A DNA stretch of 64,000 bases from an uncultured Marinobacter sp. (GTDB lineage Bacteria > Pseudomonadota > Gammaproteobacteria > Pseudomonadales > Oleiphilaceae). Position numbers and translations under genes: made by a program. The notes below the pieces were generated by a model, which saw only the letters and a list, made by a program, of their open reading frames with translations, ran no database searches and was not told the origin of the DNA. The DNA lies in assembly GCF_913055835.1 (NCBI RefSeq), contig NZ_CAJXKQ010000004.1:62001-126000 (forward strand), read 5' to 3'. Below, in pieces: positions 55,193 through 64,000 of the stretch; within the stretch, counting starts at the first letter, position 1; the number at the start of each line of letters is the position of its first letter.

Positions 55193-56110
55193 ATGGACGA
55201 GTTGCCAGAAGAGGAAAAGCCGGGGATTCCGGCGTGGGTTGTTACCTTCGCCGACCTGATGTCCCTGTTGATGTGCTTCTTCGTTCTGCTACTTTCCTTT
55301 TCGGAAATTGACGCCCAGAAGTTCAAGCAGATTGCTGGTGAACTCTCCAAAGCCTTTGGTGTTCAACGCGATGTTCCCGCCCTGGAAATTCCCGAGGGCA
55401 CCAGCCCCATCTTTGACAAGTTCTCCCCGGCACCTCCGGAACCCACAGTGGTTAACGAGGTCAAGCAGACCACCACGGAGGAAGCCCCGGAACTCCAGAC
55501 CCTGAAAAGCCCCACCGACATGGCCGTTGAAGCCGCCATGGAAGAACAGATGCAGGAAACCATGGACGACATCCTGAAAGTCCTGGAGCCTGCTATCGCC
55601 GATGGGCGCATCAATGTGAGTGAGGATCAGCGTCGAATCGTGATCCGGGTGGAAGAAAAGGGGTCTTTCCCCTCGGGCTCGGCCCAGCTGACCTGGGAAT
55701 TCGAAGGCCTGCTGCTGGACATGGCGGAGGTTATTGAAGGCATTCCTGGCGATCTGACCATCGAAGGCCACACCGACAACGTGCCGATCCGCACCGACCG
55801 GTTCTACAGCAACTGGGATCTCTCGGCGGCAAGGGCCGCCGCCGTGGCCAACGTGCTGGTCGCCCGGGACCAGGTGGAACCGACTCGCCTGTCCGTCACC
55901 GGTCTGGCGGATACCGAGCCCAGGGTGCCCAACACCTCGGCAGAGAACCGGGCCAAAAACCGGCGCGTGGAAATCATCATCGATCTCTCAGGTCCGATGC
56001 AGGAACAGGAAGTCCGGTTGCGGGAGCTGATCCAGTCCGAATCAGACGATGAGGAGTCCATCCTCGGGATCGAATCCGACAGTTCAACACCCAACGAAAT
56101 CAGCTGGTAG
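55193..56110 (+). CDS. pomB: Flagellar stator subunit PomB (MotB family, sodium type)
   Basis: The 305-residue partner of PomA has one membrane helix bearing the ion-binding Asp (TFADLMSLLMCFFVLLLSFSE), a plug/linker region to about 130, and an OmpA-like peptidoglycan-binding domain (about 145-265; EGHTDNVPIRTDRF, SNWDLSAARA, ENRAKNRRVEI). The Cys in LLMCFF is typical of PomB. No other flagellar gene is near. Confidence 0.93.
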   Translation: MDELPEEEKPGIPAWVVTFADLMSLLMCFFVLLLSFSEIDAQKFKQIAGELSKAFGVQRDVPALEIPEGTSPIFDKFSPAPPEPTVVNEVKQTTTEEAPELQTLKSPTDMAVEAAMEEQMQETMDDILKVLEPAIADGRINVSEDQRRIVIRVEEKGSFPSGSAQLTWEFEGLLLDMAEVIEGIPGDLTIEGHTDNVPIRTDRFYSNWDLSAARAAAVANVLVARDQVEPTRLSVTGLADTEPRVPNTSAENRAKNRRVEIIIDLSGPMQEQEVRLRELIQSESDDEESILGIESDSSTPNEISW

Positions 56111-56142
56111 GCGCATCTATTTTGGTGCGCACAACCCGATAG

Positions 56143-56159
56143 TGCACGGGGATGGTGCA
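56143..56159 (+). promoter_or_regulatory. NtrC-binding site upstream of the ammonium transporter gene
   Basis: TGCACGGGGATGGTGCA matches the 17-bp NtrC consensus (TGCACC-N5-GGTGCA type) with one arm base changed. It lies 77 bases upstream of the -24 element. A weaker TTGGTGCG half-site occurs at 56122. Confidence 0.7.
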
Positions 56160-56235
56160 ATTCTAAGCCGAAATTTCCTTCCTGCACCTCGCCCCGATCT
56201 CTCAACTGCCCTTCAGCTCTTGATCTGCATCGTTT

Positions 56236-56250
56236 TGGAACAGCTCTTGC
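56236..56250 (+). promoter_or_regulatory. Sigma54 promoter of the ammonium transporter gene
   Basis: TGGAACAGCTCTTGC has GG and GC ten bases apart. It lies 82 bases before the GTG start, behind the NtrC-like site, so expression is expected to rise under nitrogen limitation. Confidence 0.82.
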
Positions 56251-56332
56251 TTTAGCTGCACCTCAACAATGCACAACCCAACGTAAAACGGCCCGACAGA
56301 GGCCGGACACACAACATCAGGAGCGAAAACCC

Positions 56333-57541
56333 GTGGACATCACGAGTGCAGTACACACCCTGACAGAAAGCGCCAACACGCTGTTCATTCTCATCGGCGC
56401 CATTATGGTGCTGGCCATGCATGCCGGCTTTGCCTTCCTGGAAGTGGGCACCGTTCGCCACAAGAACCAGGTGAATGCCCTGGTCAAGATCATGACCGAC
56501 TTCGGCATCTCTGCCGTCGCTTATTTCTTTATCGGCTATTACATCGCCTACGGCAGTCATTTCATGAGCGGCGCCGCCGAGCTCACTGCAGCCAACGGCT
56601 ATGATCTGGTGAAGTTTTTCTTCCTGATGACCTTTGCCGCAGCCATTCCCGCCATCGTGTCCGGTGGCATCGCCGAACGGGCAAAATTCTATCCGATGCT
56701 GATTGCCTCGGGCCTGATTGTTGCCTTTATCTATCCCTTCTTCGAGGGCCTGATCTGGAATGGCAACTACGGCTTCCAGGGCTGGCTGGAGAACCAGTTT
56801 GGTGCATCTTTCCATGACTTTGCCGGCTCCGTTGTAGTGCACGCAGTGGGTGGCTGGATTGCCCTGGCGGCCGTTCTTGTTTTGGGTGCCCGAAACGGGC
56901 GCTACCGCAACGGCAAGGTTGTGGCCTTTGCCCCCTCCAACATTCCCTTCCTCGCCCTGGGCGCCTGGATCCTGACCGTTGGCTGGTTTGGCTTCAACGT
57001 CATGTCTGCCCAAACCCTCGACGGCATCAGTGGCCTGGTGGCGGTAAACAGTCTGATGGCCATGGTCGGCGGCATCCTAGTTTCCATGCTGCTGGGCCGC
57101 AAGGACCCGGGCTTTATCCACAACGGTCCGCTGGCCGGACTGGTGGCGGTGTGCGCGGGCTCGGACCTGATGCATCCGGTTGGAGCACTGGTGACCGGCG
57201 GTGTGGCCGGCGCCATCTTCGTATACCTGTTCGAGTGGGCACAGGCCAAAATCGAGCGACTGGACGATGTACTCGGTGTCTGGCCCCTGCACGGCGTCTG
57301 TGGTGTCTGGGGCGCGATTGCCTGTGGCATCTTTGGCCAGGAAGCCTTGGGTGGCCTGGGCGGCGTCAGCCTGATGTCGCAGATCATCGGCTCGGTGGCC
57401 GGCGTTGTGGTGGCCTTTGCTGGCGGCCTGATCGTGTACGGTATTATCAATGCGATCTCGGGCCTGCGCCTGACCGAAGAGGAAGAGTTCAACGGGGCGG
57501 ATCTGAGCATCCACCGGATTGGCGCAAACGCAGTTGAATAA
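56333..57541 (+). CDS. amtB: Ammonium transporter
   Basis: A 402-residue protein with about eleven membrane helices. The pore twin His residues lie in GSVVVHAVGGWIAL and DVLGVWPLHGVCGVWG; AMHAGFAFLEVGTVRHKN and FDGISGLVAV-like segments are standard. It has no long leader helix, as in the Amt branch that begins directly with a helix. GTG 56333 follows AGGAG. Unusually, no glnK lies next to it; the next gene is convergent. Confidence 0.95.
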   Translation: MDITSAVHTLTESANTLFILIGAIMVLAMHAGFAFLEVGTVRHKNQVNALVKIMTDFGISAVAYFFIGYYIAYGSHFMSGAAELTAANGYDLVKFFFLMTFAAAIPAIVSGGIAERAKFYPMLIASGLIVAFIYPFFEGLIWNGNYGFQGWLENQFGASFHDFAGSVVVHAVGGWIALAAVLVLGARNGRYRNGKVVAFAPSNIPFLALGAWILTVGWFGFNVMSAQTLDGISGLVAVNSLMAMVGGILVSMLLGRKDPGFIHNGPLAGLVAVCAGSDLMHPVGALVTGGVAGAIFVYLFEWAQAKIERLDDVLGVWPLHGVCGVWGAIACGIFGQEALGGLGGVSLMSQIIGSVAGVVVAFAGGLIVYGIINAISGLRLTEEEEFNGADLSIHRIGANAVE

Positions 57542-57552
57542 GCGCTAGACGT

Positions 57553-58635
57553 TCAGTCGCCGTAGCCGGTCAGCTCCATATAGCCCTCGCCCGAGTGGCT
57601 GCCGGCAACGGTGACCGGGCTCTCCCAGTAAGGGTAGAGCCCGCTATTCAGATAGTCTCCAGGAGGTGCCGACACCTCCAGTTCCACTCCGTAATCCGGC
57701 ACCTCCAGACGCCATTGGCGGGGGAAGCCCTCGTTGCCAGGATTGGCCGGGCGAAGTCGGAGCTGGTCGGGCTGAAGCGCCACCGGCTTGCCATCATCAG
57801 GAATCCAGGTTCCCGAACGAAAGCCACTCTCCTGTTCCCGCAGCCGGAAGGCCATCAGCTTGTCCCCGGAATCAAGGTGCAGGGCAAACCAGTCCCAACC
57901 CTGCTGGCCGGATTTGAGAAACTGACTGCTCCACTCCCGGTCAAACCAGCCCTTCCCGGTAACGTTCAACGTCCTGTCGCCCAGGGTAACCGTGCCTTCT
58001 ATTTGCAGGTCCACCAGGCTGAAATACATCGAACCCTCGCCATCGGCAGACTTGGCACTGAAGCCGTTGTCGCCGTGCGCAACAGGATCGCCATTAACCC
58101 GAAGTGTCAGATCGTAGGACCAGCCATCCTCCGCGACCTGCAAACGCCAGGGTTCTTTCCAGGAGCCTGCTTCAAGCTGCCAGTCATCCAGCCACACGGC
58201 CAAAGGCTCCGCTTGTGCACCGGCATGGCCAACGTCGCCCCGGGCCAGCTTCTCCGCGAAGTAATGCCGGGTATCAAAGCTCACCGCAGCATGGGCCATC
58301 CAGGCCGCCTCCAGTGGCCAGGTGTCTGCCGCGGGAGGCTCAGCGTTTGCCGACCTGGGTGTGATCGCCTGGCGGAACTGGGTCCATTGCAGGCCAAGCG
58401 GTTCCCCGTCCGAGGTTTCCAGATTGGCCGTCAGATACCACCACTCGATCCGGTGCTGGGGGTGGGGGCCAAAATCATCGGGAAAGGTAAGTCGTTCTCC
58501 CGGGCCGGGCTGCAAAAACGGCACGCCGGATTCGTTTTTCGCGACCCCGGCCAGTCCGGCAAACCCTGTTTCTTGCGGTGGCTCCGTACACCCGGCCAGA
58601 ACCACCATGAATCCCACCAGAACCCAACGTCTCAC
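57553..58635 (-). CDS. CrtC/AttH-like lipocalin-fold lipoprotein
   Basis: The 360-residue protein starts with a lipoprotein signal (VLVGFMVVLAGCTEPPQ; Cys about 16) and has the AttH/CrtC motif PQHRIEWWYLTANLETSDGEPLG, QWTQFRQAI and the second-half GKGWFDREWSSQFL with GWDWFALHLDSG. CrtC members hydrate carotenoids, but the AttH branch is found with ABC transporters, as here. It overlaps the permease gene by 4 bases and forms an operon with permease and ATPase, similar to attEFGH of Agrobacterium (from memory). Confidence 0.87.
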   Translation of the reverse strand: MRRWVLVGFMVVLAGCTEPPQETGFAGLAGVAKNESGVPFLQPGPGERLTFPDDFGPHPQHRIEWWYLTANLETSDGEPLGLQWTQFRQAITPRSANAEPPAADTWPLEAAWMAHAAVSFDTRHYFAEKLARGDVGHAGAQAEPLAVWLDDWQLEAGSWKEPWRLQVAEDGWSYDLTLRVNGDPVAHGDNGFSAKSADGEGSMYFSLVDLQIEGTVTLGDRTLNVTGKGWFDREWSSQFLKSGQQGWDWFALHLDSGDKLMAFRLREQESGFRSGTWIPDDGKPVALQPDQLRLRPANPGNEGFPRQWRLEVPDYGVELEVSAPPGDYLNSGLYPYWESPVTVAGSHSGEGYMELTGYGD

Positions 58636-60902
58636 CGGTCACCTCCCGCCAGTGCGTTGGCATTCACGGGCGCGACCGTGGGTGATTTCAGTTGGCGACT
58701 CATCAGCAAGGCAATGCAAAGACCGATCAGCAGGCTCAGTACACCAAGTTCGAGCCAGAACTCCGGGTAGACTGCCATGGGCAGGGACCAGCCAAACGCA
58801 ATGGGATTGATTCTGTGCACCAGAACCCAGGTCAGCCAGATGCCTAGCGGCAGCGCCAGCAGAGCAATGGCCCCGGTCAGCGCCACCGACAACCGGATCA
58901 GTTGCGCCGAGGCCTGCCGACGCGATAGCCCCCACACCACCAATAGCCGGAAATACCAGGCCCGGGTAGAGAAGAACACCCAGCCCATCATCAACAGGGC
59001 GATCGCCGCCAGTATCAGGGTCAGGGTGGTCATGGCCCGGGTCAGCAGGAAGGTCTGGTCGAAAATGGCGGAAGCGAGTTCCTTAATGGCACGATTGTCC
59101 CGAACCGTTAGCTCCTCCACCTGCCAAATCCGCCTCAATTCATCGGTGACGGTGTCGATAGAGAGGTTCCCGGGCGATACCGACAGGCTCTGGAAACCGA
59201 TGGTGAAGTCCGGCGGAAGCATCGACGCATTTACCAGGATTTCACCGGCAGGGCGACCATAGTCCGGGTAGACTGCCAGCACCGGAAACTCGATCGACTG
59301 GCCACCAAGGACAACCGTCAGATTCTGACCAACCCTGACGCCATGCCGGCGCGCCAACTGCTCGTTGACCATCACGCCTTCCCCCTGCTGCAGGCCCTGC
59401 CAGGGCTGTGGCGTTGATTCAAACAACTGCCAATCGGTTACCAGCGGGCCGACCGGCCCCAGAGCAAACACGTCCACGTTCGTGCCTGTACGATCCTCAC
59501 CACCAGGCAGGGTTGCCCGGCCGCGAATCACCCGGTGCCAGAGTCCTGAAGCTGCCAGTTCCGGCTGCGCGGCAAGCCAATCAAGAGCCGGCGCCAGGTC
59601 CCCGGTTTCAGGCACTTCAATGTAAAAGTCTGCCTCAAGCCGCTGCGCCAGCCACCGGTCAAACGTGCCTTCAAAGGTAGTCACCAGTGCCTGCACCGCC
59701 AGCACCATCGCCATGGCGAACTGCAGGGCCACCAAAGGCAGGGCCAGGCGGCGCGCCAGGACGGAAAGCTCCCGATGACGCCAGCGCGCCTGCAAATCCC
59801 GATCGCTTTCGGCCCGCCTGTCGGCAAGCCAGGCAATCAGACCGGGCGCAAGGATGCCGGCCGCCACGAATACCATGGCCACCGCGACAAAGAGCCAGAG
59901 AAGATCCATCACCCAGACCGACAGGGCAAGGCCGGCTACAAGCATAAGCAACACCGAGCCGCCGGATCGGCGGTTTCCGCCCACAAGCCTGCGGGCCAAG
60001 GGGCGCAGGAAATCCGCCAGGCACGCCACGAGAACCACCGCCAGCATGGTTGCAAGCGGGACCAGCCAGTTACCACCCTGGCCCGCATACAACGACTGAT
60101 CGAACAGCCCCTCGAGCGCCTGCCCGAATCCGCTGCCCAGACCGGTCGCCAGCCAGCGACCCAGCCAGATACCCGGCACTATGCACACCAGGGCCAACAG
60201 CAGGATCTCCACAACCAGCAGGCGGTTGACTCGACTCTGAGGAACACCAAACCGGTGCAGTAGCGCGAAACTGTCTCGACGCTGCGCCATCCCCAGCAGA
60301 TAGACACTGCGCACCAGCAAGGCAGTAATCAGCAGAACCAGCACGCCCAGCGCATCAAGATTCAGCAAAAAACTGTCGCCGAGCTCACCGGTGTCCGGGC
60401 CAACCCGGAACGGCGCCAACCGATACCCGGCGGGAAGGCCCCCGATACTGCCGGCATCGGAGATCAACAATGACAGCTGGCCTGCCTGCTCTCTGACAAG
60501 CTCGGCCGCTTCACTGATATCAACAAAGGGCCGACCATCCAGCTCACCCTGCCAGGGCGCTTCTTCGCTGGCAGGTTGCTCAAAGCACCCGGCCGCCAGT
60601 GGATCAACACCCACCAGCCGTCCGCCTTCCGGCGAGGACACTTCCAGCCAGGGCATCACGCATAGTCCCGCCCGACGAAGCTCTACGAAATCTGCCACCG
60701 TCATGCGCGTGCCGTCCTCGCGGGTTACCTGCTGACGCTCGGCCACAGCCGATTCGCTCTGGTCCAGGCTGGCCCTGGCCTGGCTGGTGAGGTGGTACAC
60801 GCCTGTCCAGAGCATGGTAGCCAGCACAATCATGGTAGCCAGTGCCAGCAGCTGCAGGGGGTGACGGCGATAGTGGCTGAACAGGGCGGCAAGAAGAGTC
60901 AT
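58632..60902 (-). CDS. FtsX-like ABC transporter permease (Att/LolCE-like)
   Basis: A 756-residue permease with ten or so membrane helices: the N-terminal one (LLALATMIVLATMLWTGVYHL), a periplasmic domain to about 190, a group of helices around 190-430, a second periplasmic domain, and three C-terminal helices (TLTLILAAIALLMMGWVFF ... WLELGVLSLLIGLCIALLM). The duplicated layout matches large FtsX-like permeases. ATG 60902 is used; the frame extends to 60950 without a better site. It lies between the ATPase (7 bases) and the AttH-like lipoprotein (4-base overlap). Confidence 0.87.
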   Translation of the reverse strand: MTLLAALFSHYRRHPLQLLALATMIVLATMLWTGVYHLTSQARASLDQSESAVAERQQVTREDGTRMTVADFVELRRAGLCVMPWLEVSSPEGGRLVGVDPLAAGCFEQPASEEAPWQGELDGRPFVDISEAAELVREQAGQLSLLISDAGSIGGLPAGYRLAPFRVGPDTGELGDSFLLNLDALGVLVLLITALLVRSVYLLGMAQRRDSFALLHRFGVPQSRVNRLLVVEILLLALVCIVPGIWLGRWLATGLGSGFGQALEGLFDQSLYAGQGGNWLVPLATMLAVVLVACLADFLRPLARRLVGGNRRSGGSVLLMLVAGLALSVWVMDLLWLFVAVAMVFVAAGILAPGLIAWLADRRAESDRDLQARWRHRELSVLARRLALPLVALQFAMAMVLAVQALVTTFEGTFDRWLAQRLEADFYIEVPETGDLAPALDWLAAQPELAASGLWHRVIRGRATLPGGEDRTGTNVDVFALGPVGPLVTDWQLFESTPQPWQGLQQGEGVMVNEQLARRHGVRVGQNLTVVLGGQSIEFPVLAVYPDYGRPAGEILVNASMLPPDFTIGFQSLSVSPGNLSIDTVTDELRRIWQVEELTVRDNRAIKELASAIFDQTFLLTRAMTTLTLILAAIALLMMGWVFFSTRAWYFRLLVVWGLSRRQASAQLIRLSVALTGAIALLALPLGIWLTWVLVHRINPIAFGWSLPMAVYPEFWLELGVLSLLIGLCIALLMSRQLKSPTVAPVNANALAGGDR

Positions 60903-60909
60903 GGCGGGC

Positions 60910-61593
60910 TCAGGTTTCCGACAGATGGCCGAGATCCAGGTGCCGGCCACACCGGGCGGCCAGCTCTGGATCGTGGGTGGCGAGAATCAGGCCGCAACCG
61001 TGCCGAGCCTGCAACTCGAAAAGCTGGCCGATGACCGCCTCGGCGGTCTGCCGGTCAAGACTGCCTGTCGGTTCATCGGCAAGGATCAGGGCCGGCTTCA
61101 TGGCAAACACCATGGCCAGTGCCGCCCGCTGGCGCTGCCCGCCGGACACCTGATCCGGGAATCGGTCTGCAAGCTCACCGATCCCCAGTCGCTCAAGCCA
61201 GTCCTGGCATTCTTCCTCGGATTGACCGGCAAGCCGGGCCCGGAAACGGACATTATCCAGCAGCGACAAGGCCGGCATCAGGTTGGCTTCCTGGAACACA
61301 ACCCCGATCCTCTGTCGGCGGAGGTTGCCCCAACGGGCTTCATTCTTGGCCGGCACCTCGGGCTTCCGGGAGTCAAACGTCTCACCGAGAACCTCAACCA
61401 AGCCTGCATCTGGTTTTTCGAGACCACACAGGATGTTCAGCAGGGTACTCTTGCCGGACCCGGAACGACCGGTCAGGGCCAGAGAGTCGCCCTCGTCCAA
61501 TCGCAATGAGAGATCCCTGAACACCTGCACCGGTTCATTGCCGCTGCGAAACTGTTTGTTCAGGCCCCGGGCCCGAAGCAAAGAATCAACCAT
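60910..61593 (-). CDS. ABC transporter ATPase (LolD-like, Att system)
   Basis: This 227-residue ATPase holds Walker A (GRSGSGKSTLL), Q-loop, signature (VSGGQRQRAALAM), Walker B (ALILADEPTG) and the H-loop (LATHDPEL). It fits the LolD/MacB-type class that powers FtsX-like permeases. ATG 61593 has AGGAG upstream; the longer frame overlaps nothing useful. It is the first gene of the three-gene operon with the permease and the AttH-like lipoprotein. Confidence 0.92.
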   Translation of the reverse strand: MVDSLLRARGLNKQFRSGNEPVQVFRDLSLRLDEGDSLALTGRSGSGKSTLLNILCGLEKPDAGLVEVLGETFDSRKPEVPAKNEARWGNLRRQRIGVVFQEANLMPALSLLDNVRFRARLAGQSEEECQDWLERLGIGELADRFPDQVSGGQRQRAALAMVFAMKPALILADEPTGSLDRQTAEAVIGQLFELQARHGCGLILATHDPELAARCGRHLDLGHLSET

Positions 61594-61634
61594 GTCGCTC
61601 CTATCCCGGTATTCGGGCTTAGTAATCGGGCTTG

Positions 61635-64000
61635 TCAGTCCGGTGCTCCCAATGGCTCGGCGTGGGAGCCGTGACGGCCGGCCCGCCACTCGCGGAACTG
61701 TTCCAGCCAGGACAGCAACGCGGGTATTACCAGCAGAACCAGCAAGGTCGATAGCCCAAGACCAAAGGCAATGGAGGTGGCCATGGGGATCAGGAACTGG
61801 GCCTGCAGGGAGGTTTCGAACATAAGAGGCAACAGTCCACCAATGGTGGTCAGTGAGGTCAACAAAACCGCCCTGACCCGCTGCACAGCGGCCTCATTGA
61901 GTGCATCGGTAATCCCCAGCCCTTTTTTTCGCTGCTGGTTGTAGAAAGCTACGAGAATAATAGCGTTATTGACCACAATCCCGGACAGACCGAACAGACC
62001 AAACAGGGACAGAATGGTCAGCTGAAGCCCCATCAACCAGTGGCCCAGCAACGCGCCCACCAGGGCAAACGGTATGATGGCCATGACAATCAGCGGCAGA
62101 CTCCAGGAAGCAAACACCCAGGCGAGTACCACGTACATGAGCGCCAGACCGATAACCAGGCCGGTCTGCATGTCTCCCAGTGTCTCCCTCTGGTCAGCCG
62201 CGCGGCCCTCAAAGCTGTAACGCACGTTGTACCGACTGGCGATATCGGGGAGGGCTTCCGCCTCGAGACTGCTCAGGATCTGGTCGGTGGTACTGACCCG
62301 GGTGTTCAGGCCCGAGGTAACTTCAACCGCCAAGCGGCCCTCGGCGTGTCGCAGGGCCTGGAAGCCCTGGCGGTGGTCGAGGTTCATAACCTGGTTCAAC
62401 GGAACGAAACGGCCGTCCGGCACCCGAACCGTGATACGGGAGAGGGTCGACAGTCGCTCCCGCTGATCCTGGGGCAGCTGTACCCGAACCTCCACTTCGT
62501 CACGGCCATCCTGGTAAATCTGGGCAATCCGGCCATCAAAGGCCGCCCTGAGCTGGCGTCCGAGATCCGAGGTGGTCAGTCCCAGTGCTTCGCCGTAGGC
62601 ACTGACCTGATAAATCAGCTGTTCCCGGCCCCAGGGCATGTCGTCCTCGACGTCCAATACTCCGGGCAGAGTCGACAGCGCCTGGCCCAGTTCATCCGCC
62701 GCTCGTTTCAGGTTTTCGGCGTTCTCGCCGGTCAGGCGCACATTCACATCCCGACCCGGCGGTCCGGCCTGACGTTCGGAAATGGTCAGGTTGTCCAGCC
62801 CGGCCGGGGTCTCCAGCCGGCTGCGCCACTCGGTAATGAATTCCGGGTTGCGGACGGAGCGACGGTCGGACGGCACCAGTTCGATCATCATCGAGCCCAG
62901 CTCGTCGCCGCTGCGGGAACTGCCCTCAGCACCCTGGGTTGCGCCCCTGGTGGTGACTGCGTGCAGGATGAAATCACCGCCCAGAGCCTCTTCAGTCTCA
63001 TTGAGCGTTTGCTGCATCTGGGTCAGGAAGTCATCAACCGTGCCGCGATCGGTGCCGGCCACAAAGCTGGCATTGGCGTAGAACACAGACGGCTCTGGTG
63101 TCGGGAAAAAGTTGAACCCGAGCCGGCCACCGGCCAGCAGACCAACCGTGACAATAGCCAGGGCCACCGCACTTGCCACTGTGGCGCCCCGGTGTTCCAG
63201 GCTGTAACGGGAAAACCGGCGAAACCGGCCTTCCCGGAAATGATCGAAACGCTGCTCGAATCCTCGCCGGAAGCGCTCCACAGGACCGGGCCTTTTCGGC
63301 TCAGCGTCTGCCTGCCCCGCTTTTTTCTTGCGCCGGGGCACGAAGGCATGGCGCAGGTGCGCCGGCAGCACGATGAAACACTCAAGCAGGGACGCGACCA
63401 GAACGCAGATCATCACCAGCGGTATGTCGCCCAGGATATTGCCGATGACGCCCCCCACCACCAATAACGGCATGAAGGCTGCGACCGTGGTCAGAGACGA
63501 GGCCAGCACCGGCCAGACCATGCGCTTGGCGGCACCTTCGGAGGCGTAGATGGATTCCTCGCCCATTCGTGCATGGGCGTCGGCGTCCTCGCCCACCACA
63601 ATGGCATCGTCGACGATCACCCCCAGGGCCATAATCAGGGCAAACAGGGAGATCATGTTGATGGAGCCACCGATCAGCCAGAGCACCGCCATGGCCGCCA
63701 GAAAAGCTGTTGGAATACCCACAGCCACCCACATGGCAACCCTGCCCGGGAGAAACAGGTAAAGCAGGCACACCACAAGCACCAGACCGCCCAGGCCATT
63801 GTTCACCAGCAGCGAGATACGGTCGTCCAGAAGCTGCCAGGTCTCGTCGTACACCTCCAGTTTTACCGTCGGCGGCAGTACCGGCCGGGTATCCGCCAGC
63901 CAGGTTTCCAGTACTTTCGCTGCAGCCAGCGAGTTGCCATTCTCCGATCGCTGCAGTTGCAGCTCGACCGCAGGCTTGCCATTCTTTTCCAGGGTCACCT
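61635..64000 (-). CDS. RND efflux transporter, C-terminal 788 codons (cut by window edge)
   Basis: The gene runs off the right edge, so the N-terminal helix and first porter part (about 250 residues) are missing. The visible part is an AcrB/MdtB-like HAE-1 RND protein: MALGVIVDDAIVVGEDADAH contains the Asp pair of TM4, MIPFALVGALLGHWLMG and FGLFGLSGIVVNNAIILV are TM-rich core motifs, and the C-terminus is basic. Substrate unknown; it could be a metal, drug or solvent exporter. Its stop is 41 bases ahead of the ATPase gene on the same strand; its membrane-fusion partner should lie upstream, outside the window. Confidence 0.92.
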   Translation of the reverse strand, partial: VTLEKNGKPAVELQLQRSENGNSLAAAKVLETWLADTRPVLPPTVKLEVYDETWQLLDDRISLLVNNGLGGLVLVVCLLYLFLPGRVAMWVAVGIPTAFLAAMAVLWLIGGSINMISLFALIMALGVIVDDAIVVGEDADAHARMGEESIYASEGAAKRMVWPVLASSLTTVAAFMPLLVVGGVIGNILGDIPLVMICVLVASLLECFIVLPAHLRHAFVPRRKKKAGQADAEPKRPGPVERFRRGFEQRFDHFREGRFRRFSRYSLEHRGATVASAVALAIVTVGLLAGGRLGFNFFPTPEPSVFYANASFVAGTDRGTVDDFLTQMQQTLNETEEALGGDFILHAVTTRGATQGAEGSSRSGDELGSMMIELVPSDRRSVRNPEFITEWRSRLETPAGLDNLTISERQAGPPGRDVNVRLTGENAENLKRAADELGQALSTLPGVLDVEDDMPWGREQLIYQVSAYGEALGLTTSDLGRQLRAAFDGRIAQIYQDGRDEVEVRVQLPQDQRERLSTLSRITVRVPDGRFVPLNQVMNLDHRQGFQALRHAEGRLAVEVTSGLNTRVSTTDQILSSLEAEALPDIASRYNVRYSFEGRAADQRETLGDMQTGLVIGLALMYVVLAWVFASWSLPLIVMAIIPFALVGALLGHWLMGLQLTILSLFGLFGLSGIVVNNAIILVAFYNQQRKKGLGITDALNEAAVQRVRAVLLTSLTTIGGLLPLMFETSLQAQFLIPMATSIAFGLGLSTLLVLLVIPALLSWLEQFREWRAGRHGSHAEPLGAPD

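Noticed and set aside
62040..63467. 475-codon plus-strand open frame opposite the RND pump
   Set aside because: The protein is low-complexity (His, Gln, Gly rich) without motifs; the minus strand encodes clear RND core helices.

Overview
The window reads as a chromosomal segment of a marine gammaproteobacterium, most likely Marinobacter or a close relative. That is inferred from the G+C-rich but not extreme codon use, a sodium-type PomA/PomB stator, the abundance of cyclic-di-GMP proteins, and a phenol meta-cleavage operon in the same order as the Pseudomonas dmp operon. No species call can be made from sequence alone. No tRNA, rRNA, CRISPR array, insertion sequence or prophage was seen. Both ends cut through genes: a chemotaxis receptor at the left and an RND efflux pump at the right.

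Left part (1-19.9 kb): housekeeping and signalling genes. These are a truncated chemoreceptor, a SixA-CHAD fusion, small DUF393 and DUF3565 proteins, a rhodanese, a YchJ protein, a TSUP permease, an aconitase, a membrane protein, three cyclic-di-GMP proteins (HD-GYP, PAS-GGDEF, GAF-PAS-GGDEF-EAL), a thioesterase, an RNase J-like nuclease between two periplasmic solute-binding proteins, a DJ-1/PfpI protein, a second thioesterase, a MotA/ExbB plus OmpA pair, and a ketopantoate reductase.

Centre (20.0-41.9 kb): an aromatic catabolism island. A complete minus-strand operon, dmpKLMNOPQBCDEFGHI, converts phenol to catechol with a multicomponent hydroxylase, opens the ring by extradiol cleavage, and takes the product to pyruvate and acetyl-CoA. 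Directly behind dmpI is a gene that looks like a class III extradiol dioxygenase (LigB/DODA) that has lost its metal ligands. The sigma54 activator DmpR is divergent. Both the dmp operon and a four-gene plus-strand operon on the other side of dmpR (YCF48-like lipoprotein, MMPL/RND transporter, DUF1302 outer-membrane protein, DUF1329 protein) carry nearly identical -24/-12 promoters (14 of 16 bases) and a shared upstream element whose distance from the promoter differs by 22 bp, about two helical turns. This suggests one phenol-responsive regulon of a degradation operon plus a trans-envelope transport operon, which I regard as the most interesting system here. A/C-rich leader motifs near several starts hint at an added post-transcriptional layer.

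Right part (41.9-64 kb): an ABM-domain membrane protein; an octaheme cytochrome c-TPR protein; an AraC regulator; a sulfatase and porin pair; glutathione-dependent formaldehyde dehydrogenase; a DASH-type cryptochrome; a retinol saturase-like flavoprotein; small conserved proteins; the PomA/PomB stator pair; an ammonium transporter with an NtrC box and a sigma54 promoter; an Att-type ABC system (ATPase, FtsX-like permease, CrtC/AttH-like lipoprotein); and the truncated RND pump.
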